DNA of 20,142 bases from a virus. Position 1 is the first letter of the stretch. Each line of letters starts with the position of its first letter. Positions 7,208 through 13,872 of this stretch are shown here, one piece after another. The position numbers were made by a program, and so were the translations under genes. The notes beneath the pieces are model-generated. The model was not told the DNA's origin. It searched no databases and saw nothing but the letters and a program-made list of their open reading frames with translations. The stretch covers positions 1-20,142 of the IMG/VR virus record IMGVR_UViG_3300047325_000251; one strand, 5' to 3'.

Positions 7208-7849
7208 ATGGCAACGTTAGACGACATCTGCAACCTGGCGCTGGCAGAGATTGCCGCCGGCCCGATCACCGACGTTGCGGACGGTTCGATCGAAGCCCGC
7301 GAGGTCAGCCGTTTTGCCGGTCCCTTGCTCGACGAGGTTTCGCTCTGGTCCGACTGGAGCTGGGCAGTGGTCCGCACGCTGTTGACCGAAACGACCAATG
7401 ACCGCCCGGCGGAATGGACCCACGCCTATGCTGTACCCGCCAATTGTGCCCGGCCGCTGGCAATACGTCAGGTGGAAAGCGACGCCTCACATCTGGCGCA
7501 CGGCGGCCCTTTCCCTTTCCCCGTGCAGGATTCCATGCCGCTGGCATTCCTGCACGAGGGCGGCCTGATCTATACCAATGTATGGTCTGCGACGCTGGTC
7601 TACGTCGCGACGCTGACCGATCCGACGATCCTGCCGCCGCTGGTTCAACGTGCCTTCGCACTCGAACTTGCTGCACGCGTCGCGATTCCGATCCGCAAGG
7701 ATACCGGGCTGGCCCGCGAAATCGGCGCGGCCGCGGAACTGGCCCGGGCCCGCGCCATCGCCGAAGATCGTAACCAACGTGCCGCCCGACCGGCCAGCTA
7801 CATCAGCGACGCCGCCTTTGCCCGCGCCGGAATCGGGAGTGAACTGTGA
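7208..7849 (+). CDS. tail adaptor, gp11-like (tail tubular protein A type)
   Basis: This 213-aa protein opens with MATLDDICNLALAEIAAGPI and continues with a helical domain containing LLDEVSLWSDWSWAV and PAEWTHAYAVPANCARPLAI. It then has a beta part with GGLIYTNVWSATLVYVATLT and a helical end. This order ('N.AL..IG...I ... W.fA ... W...Y..P.DCLR...I ... t.......Y...') is characteristic of the T7 gp11-type head-tail adaptor that sits under the portal. A purine-rich site near 7193-7201 (AAGAGGTGG) precedes ATG 7208. The frame is open upstream to 6986, but that region crosses the 58-aa gene and the hairpin. The next gene starts inside its stop codon (GTGA). Confidence 0.88.
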   Translation: MATLDDICNLALAEIAAGPITDVADGSIEAREVSRFAGPLLDEVSLWSDWSWAVVRTLLTETTNDRPAEWTHAYAVPANCARPLAIRQVESDASHLAHGGPFPFPVQDSMPLAFLHEGGLIYTNVWSATLVYVATLTDPTILPPLVQRAFALELAARVAIPIRKDTGLAREIGAAAELARARAIAEDRNQRAARPASYISDAAFARAGIGSEL

Positions 7850-8490
7850 CGCAACGCGTACCGCAGGTCAATTTCAGCAAGGGCGAACTTGCCCCGGAAC
7901 TGTACGGCCGATTTGATGTCGATGCCTGGCAATCGGCCCTGCGCCGCGCTCGCAACGTGATCGTCATGAAATACGGCGGCGTGACCAAGCGACCCGGCAC
8001 CCGCCTCGTCGGTGCAGTCATCAACCCCGGCCAGCCCACCCGGCTGGTGCCCTTCCAGTTCTCCATGACCCAGACTTATGCGCTCGAAATGGGGCAGGGT
8101 TATATGGCGCCTTGCGCCATGGGCGGACGCATCCTTGAAAACGAGCAGCCGATCACCGCGATCACCAATGCCGTTCAGGCGAAACTGACCGTGGTATTCC
8201 ACGGCTTTGCCAGCGGCAACCTGGTCTACATCGACGGGGTCGCCGACGGCATGGGCGTGGTGCTGAATTACCGCACCTGGACGGTGACCGCGATCATCGA
8301 CGCAAATACCTTCACAATCGATGCCGACACGTCGTCGTGCCCGGCATTTGCGGGCTGCAGCGGCGGAACGGCAAATACCTCGCCGCCGATCATCGTGCCG
8401 CCGCCAACCGTTCCGCCCCCGGTAGGCACCACAGTCGCACCGACCGTGAATTACGGTGGCGGACTGGGCAGCAATCGCCAGAAGGATTGA
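7846..8490 (+). CDS. tail nozzle protein, N-terminal part (gp12-like)
   Basis: This 214-aa protein carries the start typical of large gp12-like tail nozzle proteins: NFSKGELAPELYGRFDVDAW at residues 9-28, LRRARNVIVMKYGGVTKRPG at 32-51 and RLVPFQFSMTQTYALEMG at 66-83. A beta-module follows at about 92-173. Members of this family normally continue from a '.SGGT' segment straight into 'ARVY'. Here SGGT (172-175) leads instead into a Pro/Thr/Gly-rich tail of about 38 residues and a stop. The rest of the protein is encoded by the next ORF. GTG 7846 overlaps the previous stop. The two products presumably assemble together into the tube below the adaptor. Confidence 0.85.
   Translation: MTQRVPQVNFSKGELAPELYGRFDVDAWQSALRRARNVIVMKYGGVTKRPGTRLVGAVINPGQPTRLVPFQFSMTQTYALEMGQGYMAPCAMGGRILENEQPITAITNAVQAKLTVVFHGFASGNLVYIDGVADGMGVVLNYRTWTVTAIIDANTFTIDADTSSCPAFAGCSGGTANTSPPIIVPPPTVPPPVGTTVAPTVNYGGGLGSNRQKD
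8482..8486 (+). promoter_or_regulatory. ribosome-binding site for the second nozzle ORF
   Basis: AAGGA sits in the last codons of the N-terminal nozzle ORF, eight bases before ATG 8495, while the stop of the first ORF is at 8488-8490. The spacing is near ideal, so ribosomes ending the first part can restart on the second. This supports two separate, coupled proteins over a frameshifted fusion. Confidence 0.65.
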
Positions 8491-8494
8491 ACCG

Positions 8495-10297
8495 ATGGGA
8501 GCAGCTCGCGTCTATCAGGCAGGTTCGCCGTTCAACGGCGTGGAACTGGCCGATCTCGATTACGAACAGACCGCCGATACGCTCTATCTGGCGCACCTCG
8601 ATCATCCGCCGACGAAACTCGTGCGATCGGGCAATACCAATTGGTCTTTCGAAACGGTGCAATTTGCCCCGACGATTGCTGCGCCGACCAGTTGCCTGGT
8701 CAGTGCGACCGTGGCGGATACCGATTCTGCCAACAGCGGCCTCAATTTTTTCCCTGAAAACGCCACCTATTGTGTCACCGCCGTCGACGACGACACGACC
8801 GAGGAAAGCCGCGCATCGCCGACGGCGAGCGCGTATAACGATCTCACGCTCAAGCGCAATTACAACACCTTGACATGGAATGCGGTATCCGCCGCAACTC
8901 GTTACAACGTCTACAAGGCAAACAACACCCAGTTCTATGGCTATATTGGCACAACCACCGGCCTGACCTTCATCGACGACAATATCGGTCCATCGTATAT
9001 TCAGGCGCCGCCGCTGGCCAACAACCCGTTTGCGACATCCGGCAACTATCCTTCGACCGTAACGTTGTTCCAGCAGCGTTCGATCTGGGCCCGTTCAACG
9101 AATGTGCCGCACGGGATCTGGACATCGAAATCCGGGCAGATCGAGAACATGGACTATTCGACGCCGCTGCGCGCCGATGACGGCATGAGCTTTGCCATCA
9201 TGGCCGGCCGGGTCAATTCAGTGAACCAGTTGACGTCGACGACGGCTCTGCTGGCGCTGACCAGTGACAGCGTGTTCAACATCGTCGGAACGGCAGGCGG
9301 CGGCCCGCTCGACGGGTCGGCTCCGCCAGCGATCCAGCGTCAGGTGGGCCGCGGTTCGTCACGCCTGCCACCGCTGGTGGTCGACAATGTGGTTTTCTAT
9401 GTTCCATCGATCGGGTGCTCGATCCGCAGCCTTGGCTATGATTTCACGATCAACGGCTTGCGCGCGAACGATATCACGATCTTTTCGCCGCATCTGTTCG
9501 AAGGCCATACGATCGTTTCATGGTGTTACAGCCAGGAACCGCGCTCGCTGGTCTGGGCCGCGCGCGATGACGGTGCCCTGCTCTGCTTCACCTGGGAACA
9601 GGAACAGAATGTCTGGGGCTGGACGATGTGCGAAACCGCAGGCAGCGTCCTTTCGGTCTGTTCGATCACCGAGAATGGCGAGGATCGCGTCTATCTGATC
9701 GTGGAGCGGACGATCGCGGGACAGACGGTTACGTTTGTCGAGCGCATGGTTTCGCATCTGTGGGACACGCCGGCCGATTGCTGCTTTCTCGATTGCGCGG
9801 TTTCGGCAAGTTTCCCGACGCCGCAGGCGAGTTTTACCGGTCTTTGGCACCTTGAGGGCTGCACAAATGTCGCTGGTCTTGTGGATGGTGTGCCGGTTGG
9901 CGGCTTGACCGTTACAAACGGTACTGTCGTCCTGCCCTCGGCGATCGGCACGGCTTCGAACGTTTCGTTCGGGTTGCCTTATGACGTCGATGTGGAAACA
10001 TTGCCGCTACGCATTTCGGTCCCGGGTGCGGGTTCCAACATCGGGCGCGTACAAAATCCGGCGCAGGCCGTTCTGACGTTGCGCGATAGCGGTCCGGTCA
10101 GCGCGGGCATTGGCAGCGATGACCTGTTCCCGGTCAGGCCCTCACCGCAAGACGAGCCGGGCGCCTTGTTCGACGGGACATACGTGGTTTCGATGGACAA
10201 CAAGGTTCGCACCGAATGCACGGTGTGGATCAATCAAACCGTACCTTTGCCCTTTACCCTGCTGGGGGTCGCAGTCGATCCGGTGATCGACGGATGA
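8495..10297 (+). CDS. tail nozzle protein, C-terminal part (gp12-like)
   Basis: This 600-aa protein starts MGAARVYQAGSPFNGVELAD and continues LDYEQTADTLYLAHLDHPPT, which is the middle of the usual gp12-like nozzle sequence rather than its beginning. Next come a fibronectin-type-III-like segment (about residues 85-155, with TLTWNAVSAATRYNVYKA) and FQQRSIWARSTNVPHGIWTS. A long beta-rich region ends the protein (SRLPPLVVDNVVFYVP, IVSWCYSQEPRSLVWAARDD, FVERMVSHLW). Together with the preceding ORF the total, about 814 aa, equals one full-length nozzle protein. The frame is only open from 8450, so the ATG at 8495 with its ribosome-binding site is the best start. The end overlaps the next gene as ATGA. 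Confidence 0.87.
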   Translation: MGAARVYQAGSPFNGVELADLDYEQTADTLYLAHLDHPPTKLVRSGNTNWSFETVQFAPTIAAPTSCLVSATVADTDSANSGLNFFPENATYCVTAVDDDTTEESRASPTASAYNDLTLKRNYNTLTWNAVSAATRYNVYKANNTQFYGYIGTTTGLTFIDDNIGPSYIQAPPLANNPFATSGNYPSTVTLFQQRSIWARSTNVPHGIWTSKSGQIENMDYSTPLRADDGMSFAIMAGRVNSVNQLTSTTALLALTSDSVFNIVGTAGGGPLDGSAPPAIQRQVGRGSSRLPPLVVDNVVFYVPSIGCSIRSLGYDFTINGLRANDITIFSPHLFEGHTIVSWCYSQEPRSLVWAARDDGALLCFTWEQEQNVWGWTMCETAGSVLSVCSITENGEDRVYLIVERTIAGQTVTFVERMVSHLWDTPADCCFLDCAVSASFPTPQASFTGLWHLEGCTNVAGLVDGVPVGGLTVTNGTVVLPSAIGTASNVSFGLPYDVDVETLPLRISVPGAGSNIGRVQNPAQAVLTLRDSGPVSAGIGSDDLFPVRPSPQDEPGALFDGTYVVSMDNKVRTECTVWINQTVPLPFTLLGVAVDPVIDG

Positions 10298-10767
10298 GGT
10301 CCAGGGCAAAGTCGGCGATCCATTTGGTTCCAGCGCATCGCGATCACGTGTCCCGGCTGGCAACGCGCTTGCGTCCGATCGACCGGATCGAATGCCTGGC
10401 GATGGGGCGGGAACCCGGACAGGCGCTCGACCACGGCCTGGCGGCAAGCGCACGGGCCTGGACCGCGCTGTGCGAGGGCGAACCGCATGCCATGTTTGGC
10501 GTGGTGGTCGAATCCGTGGCCGCGGGGAATGCCATCCCGTGGTTTCTGGGCAGTTCGATAGTTGCGCAGCACGGACGCGCGCTGGTCGAGCAAGGCCCGG
10601 TGATCATCGCCGCCATGCACCGCCATGGCGCCCGCCTGCGCAATTTCGTGTCCTCGGACAATCGGCAAGCGATCCGCTTGCTCGAGCACTGGGGATTTAC
10701 CGTGGAGCACGAGCCGTTCTTCCTGCGCTCGGTCGCTTTTCGGCGTTTCATCCGGGAGATCATCTGA
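10294..10767 (+). CDS. gp13-like internal protein with GNAT-type fold
   Basis: This 157-aa protein looks like the podoviral Gp13 group, which carries an acetyltransferase-like fold. Residues 53-65 hold ARAWTALCEGEPH, followed by AMFGVVVESV as the central strand pair, GSSIVAQHG, and a C-terminal SDNRQAIRLLEHWGFTVEHE (121-140). That last segment matches the final GNAT motif (N..AI.LY...GF). The acetyl-CoA binding motif (Q/R..G.G/A) is not visible, so enzymatic activity is doubtful. The known T7 counterpart acts in virion assembly. ATG 10294 overlaps the nozzle stop (ATGA), and the stop shares a base with the next ATG. Confidence 0.72.
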   Translation: MRSRAKSAIHLVPAHRDHVSRLATRLRPIDRIECLAMGREPGQALDHGLAASARAWTALCEGEPHAMFGVVVESVAAGNAIPWFLGSSIVAQHGRALVEQGPVIIAAMHRHGARLRNFVSSDNRQAIRLLEHWGFTVEHEPFFLRSVAFRRFIREII

Positions 10768-11339
10768 TGTGTGCGCCCATCGTTCCCCTTGTCGCCACCG
10801 GACTTGGAGCCATCGGCTCCGGGATCAGCGCGGCTTCCTCGCTCAGCCAGGCCAGAGCCCAGGCGGCAGCAGCCGATGCCAATGCCGCAGCAGAAAGCAA
10901 TGCCGCGCAAATCGGCCAGCAAAACATGCGCGACGCGGCCTTGCAGCAATATCGGCAGATGGCGGCGGTCAGTGGACAACAGAACATGACGGCTGCGGCA
11001 AATGGCGACGCCACCGGCTATGGTACCGCAGCCAACGCGCTGAATGACACGCAAATCCTGGGCCGGGAAAACCTCGCCCGCATTTATGCGCAGGGCAACC
11101 AGAGCCTGATCGGATCCGACGTCGCGGTCGCCAATGACCTGGGGCAAGCCGCCGCGGCCAACAATCGCGGTGCTTCGGCCCTCGCCGGCGGCTTGTTCAA
11201 TATCGGAACGGGACTGATCAGTGGCGGCATGAATGCCGGCGCTTCCGGTGCAATGCCGCCCGCAAGTACCGGATCGTTCGGTACTGCACTGGGCGGCGCA
11301 AGCCAATATGCACCCTTCAAAGCGGGGATGGGGCTATGA
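10767..11339 (+). CDS. gp14-like internal virion (DNA ejection) protein
   Basis: This 190-aa protein is rich in Ala, Gly, Gln and Asn. It opens MCAPIVPLVATGLGAIGSGI, a glycine-rich hydrophobic N-terminus typical of small podoviral internal proteins. A long Ala/Gln helix follows (about 22-75), then a GTAANALNDTQILGRENLARIY segment and a Gly-rich hydrophobic stretch at about 137-165. T7 gp14 and its relatives leave the virion first and insert into the outer membrane during infection; this role is carried over by position and pattern, not proven. The gene is coupled on both sides: TGATG at its start and ATGA at its end. Confidence 0.75.
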   Translation: MCAPIVPLVATGLGAIGSGISAASSLSQARAQAAAADANAAAESNAAQIGQQNMRDAALQQYRQMAAVSGQQNMTAAANGDATGYGTAANALNDTQILGRENLARIYAQGNQSLIGSDVAVANDLGQAAAANNRGASALAGGLFNIGTGLISGGMNAGASGAMPPASTGSFGTALGGASQYAPFKAGMGL

Positions 11340-13168
11340 TGCGCGCGCCCGGTTTCGTGCCCACGTTCACGCCCGTCGAAGCGTACAAGGAACGATTTTC
11401 CGCGCCCGGTGGAACGGCGCTCGGCAATACAGTCGGACGTGCGCTGGTGATCGGCGGCGCAGACATCAACGACGCAGCGGCGATGCGCGGGGCGATCCGT
11501 GCGATGACCGACGCCAACGCCGGACGGGCCCGCGCGTTGCAGGACAAGGCCGCGCTCGCCAGTCTGGTCGACGCGCATACCGGGCTGAATGGCGGTGATG
11601 CTCTTGCCGGGCAACCGCTAGCCTTGGACGAGCTTGCAAGAATAAGGGCCAATGGTCAGGCCGCGCTGGCGACGCCCGCCATGATCGCGGCTTATGATCA
11701 GCAGATTGGTCCGGCCATCGATGAAGCCGCCAGCCAGATCACCGGTCACGCCCTGCGCCAGGCGATCGTTGAAAGACAGGCTTTGGCCGATCAGGAACTT
11801 CAGTCGGCGCAACGGTCTGCTGCTTCTGCCTGGCAGGATCCGGCGCGGCTTGTCCAAGGGCTCGACACCGTACGGGTGCTGGCGGCCAATCAGACCGGCC
11901 CCCAGGCGAGCAGCGAAGATCGTGCCTTGGCCGAGCGCAGCGCGGCCGGCGGGGCCGTCGCACATGCGGTCGGACAGGCGCTTGATGCCGGTGAGCCCGA
12001 ATTTGCAGCGCATATCCTGGGTGGATGGGGCCACACTTTGTCACCGGCGGCCTATCAACTGGCCGTTGCCCGCGTCGGCCAGGCGGCGCAGACGCAGCGC
12101 CTGGATACCATTTTCGCCCAGGCAGCGGGCGGCAATCGATTGCCTGGAGGTGCTGACTCGCCGGACGAACCAGCCTCGCCCGACAGCGTCGCAATCGCCG
12201 CGCCGCTCGGTGCCGCGGTTCATCCCATCGCAGGCGGGACTGTGACCGCGATTGGCGGCGCGCCGGACAATGCGTCCGTGCAAGTCCAGCATCCCGATGG
12301 CAGCACCACAGCCTATCACGGGCTGGGTTTGGCCGCAGTCGCAACAGGCGATCTGGTGGCACCGGCCCATGCGATCGGCAGCGCCGGGCCGGTCGTTACA
12401 CTGGCGGCCAACACGCCAACGGGCGATCCTGCCGATGCGGGCGCCCTGTTGCGTGACGCCGGCGGGCCGACTGCGATCATCGGCCAAACCAGTACACCGC
12501 GAGTCTGGAACATGCCCGCCATGAGCGACCGCATCGCGCAGCGTAGCGATCTGTCAGCCGAAGATCGCGCCCTGGCAGGCCAGTTTGCGCATCGCCGCAT
12601 GGCGGCCGATCAGGCGCAGCAGGCGGCCAACGATGTCAGCGCAGGCAGATCCGTCGTGTCGCTTCACGCCGCAATGCCCGATCGATTCAACCAGGCAGCC
12701 GACTTGCCGAGCGATCTTGCAGGGCAAATGACTCCCGCCACCCTGGCAAAGGTCGACGAGGCCTTGCGCAACGCATCGCGCGCCGCGACGTCGCCGTCGT
12801 CCGACAATACAGCCGCGCTGCGTCTCGAATTGCTGCAGCGTCAGGCACCCGATGCCTTTGCGCAAGTCAACCTGGGGCCGCTTGTCGGTTCAGTTCACCC
12901 CACAGACCTTGCACAGCTCGCCGCCAGCCAGGCAGCACTGGTGGCCGGCCAATCACCCGATGCGCCACTGACCAGCCGCGCGGCTGTGCTGGATTCACTG
13001 GCGCGGCAGCAGATTGCCGGCATCGTTCAATTGCCCGACGATGTCCTGGCCGCTGCACACGGATCGGCGCAAACTCTCCTGCGGATCAATCGCACCGACC
13101 CGAGCGACCGAGCGTCAATCGACAATACTGTCGCAGATGCGATCCAAAGTCAGAGCGGTCAATCGTAA
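11336..13168 (+). CDS. internal virion protein with degenerate M23-like segment
   Basis: This 610-aa, Ala-rich, mostly helical protein follows the gp14-like gene, where T7-like phages encode their large ejection proteins. Residues 1-280 and 370-610 look like helical repeats. Residues 290-352 instead look like a peptidase M23 (lysostaphin-type) beta domain: APLGAAVHPIAGGTVTAIGG, VQVQHPDGSTTAYHGL, and TGDLVAPAHAIGSAG. The upstream zinc-binding H...D pair is not visible and the usual Y.HL is changed to YHGL, so the domain is probably inactive and structural. The protein is much shorter than T7 gp16-type proteins. It starts with two Met codons overlapping the previous stop, ends with TAA and is followed by an intrinsic terminator. 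Confidence 0.75.
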   Translation: MMRAPGFVPTFTPVEAYKERFSAPGGTALGNTVGRALVIGGADINDAAAMRGAIRAMTDANAGRARALQDKAALASLVDAHTGLNGGDALAGQPLALDELARIRANGQAALATPAMIAAYDQQIGPAIDEAASQITGHALRQAIVERQALADQELQSAQRSAASAWQDPARLVQGLDTVRVLAANQTGPQASSEDRALAERSAAGGAVAHAVGQALDAGEPEFAAHILGGWGHTLSPAAYQLAVARVGQAAQTQRLDTIFAQAAGGNRLPGGADSPDEPASPDSVAIAAPLGAAVHPIAGGTVTAIGGAPDNASVQVQHPDGSTTAYHGLGLAAVATGDLVAPAHAIGSAGPVVTLAANTPTGDPADAGALLRDAGGPTAIIGQTSTPRVWNMPAMSDRIAQRSDLSAEDRALAGQFAHRRMAADQAQQAANDVSAGRSVVSLHAAMPDRFNQAADLPSDLAGQMTPATLAKVDEALRNASRAATSPSSDNTAALRLELLQRQAPDAFAQVNLGPLVGSVHPTDLAQLAASQAALVAGQSPDAPLTSRAAVLDSLARQQIAGIVQLPDDVLAAAHGSAQTLLRINRTDPSDRASIDNTVADAIQSQSGQS

Positions 13169-13187
13169 AGCCGGATCAAGGCTGACC

Positions 13188-13225
13188 AACCGTTCAACCG
13201 GCGCACATTCCGGTCAACGGTTTTT
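13188..13225 (+). terminator. intrinsic terminator after ejection module
   Basis: The stem aaccgtt (13188-13194) pairs with aacggtt (13216-13222). An inner accgg/ccggt stem (13197-13201 with 13210-13214) is separated by a small bulge, and the loop is 8 nt. A T run (13221-13225) follows directly, as in classic Rho-independent terminators. It lies 20 nt after the TAA of the 610-aa ejection protein and divides the assembly operon from the adhesion and lysis genes. Confidence 0.75.
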
Positions 13226-13261
13226 GCCCGATCCGCATCAAATCCCCGCCAGCAACCACTT

Positions 13262-13277
13262 CGATCCGATCGGATCG
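13262..13277. promoter_or_regulatory. 16-bp perfect palindrome in leader of adhesion operon
   Basis: CGATCCGATCGGATCG reads the same on both strands and lies between the terminator and the ribosome-binding site (AAGGAG, 13283-13288) of the next gene. It could bind a dimeric regulator or form an RNA hairpin. I see no convincing sigma-70 promoter in the remaining leader (13226-13294). A chance palindrome from the common CGATC words of this GC-rich DNA is also possible. Confidence 0.4.
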
Positions 13278-13294
13278 GAGACAAGGAGCGACGC

Positions 13295-13858
13295 ATGGCC
13301 GATATTACCACACCCGATCTTCTGCCCGGAATTGGTGGCAGTGTTGTCAAAAAACGCCTCGTCGACATGGGTGACGGCACATTTGCCGAAATGACCGTGA
13401 CGACGCTTGCTGCCAGCGCGAATGCCGTCGGCACGGTAAACCTGGGCTCACTGGGCGGTGCCGCCACCTCGGCAAACCAGGCGCTCGGCAATGCTACACT
13501 TACGACGCTTTCTGCGCCTTACGTGGGCGCAACATCGTCGCCGCTGACGGCGACGGTAAACGATACCAACGTTCGCACCTTCGGTCCGTTCGTGCCCCAG
13601 CTTGCCCGCGAAATCTGGCTGACTGTCAACGCCACGGTCGCCGCGTCGGGCTCGGTCCAACTGCTGCGCTCGACCGACGTCGGTGCAACGAAGGTCGGAT
13701 TGACCGCTGGCGGCCTGACCATTGGTGCCTATGCGTTCAGCGCGGTTAGCGGCGCGATCGCGAACGAAATCGTGACGGTCGAGACCGACGCGGCCGCAAC
13801 ATATTTCATAAGCATTGCCCTGACCGCCGGCACCGTTGCCGTGCGTCTGGCCCAGTAA
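13295..13858 (+). CDS. small structural protein with MGDGT N-terminal motif
   Basis: This 187-aa protein is beta-rich with an Ala/Thr/Gly bias typical of tail proteins. Residues 21-32 (RLVDMGDGTFAE) match the start of the fibre protein at 17285 (RIVDMGDGTWAE), and both begin MAD. This suggests a shared attachment or assembly module. The middle has GSLGGAATSANQALGNATL, a linker style seen in phage fibres. The rest (about 75-187) could be a single jelly-roll-like domain: FVPQLAREIWLTVNATVAAS, then SVQLLRSTD, and a TDAAATYFISIALTAGTVAV ending. AAGGAG at 13283-13288 sets the start. It is the first gene after the terminator. The role is probably a baseplate-like or fibre-linking subunit; the family is not recognised. 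Confidence 0.7.
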   Translation: MADITTPDLLPGIGGSVVKKRLVDMGDGTFAEMTVTTLAASANAVGTVNLGSLGGAATSANQALGNATLTTLSAPYVGATSSPLTATVNDTNVRTFGPFVPQLAREIWLTVNATVAASGSVQLLRSTDVGATKVGLTAGGLTIGAYAFSAVSGAIANEIVTVETDAAATYFISIALTAGTVAVRLAQ

Positions 13859-13872
13859 AGGGAAGCCCAAAA

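Noticed and set aside
8450-8490. Programmed +1 frameshift joining the two nozzle ORFs
   Set aside because: No slippery codon or stimulating structure seen, and a good ribosome-binding site serves the second ORF. Kept only as an alternative in the findings.
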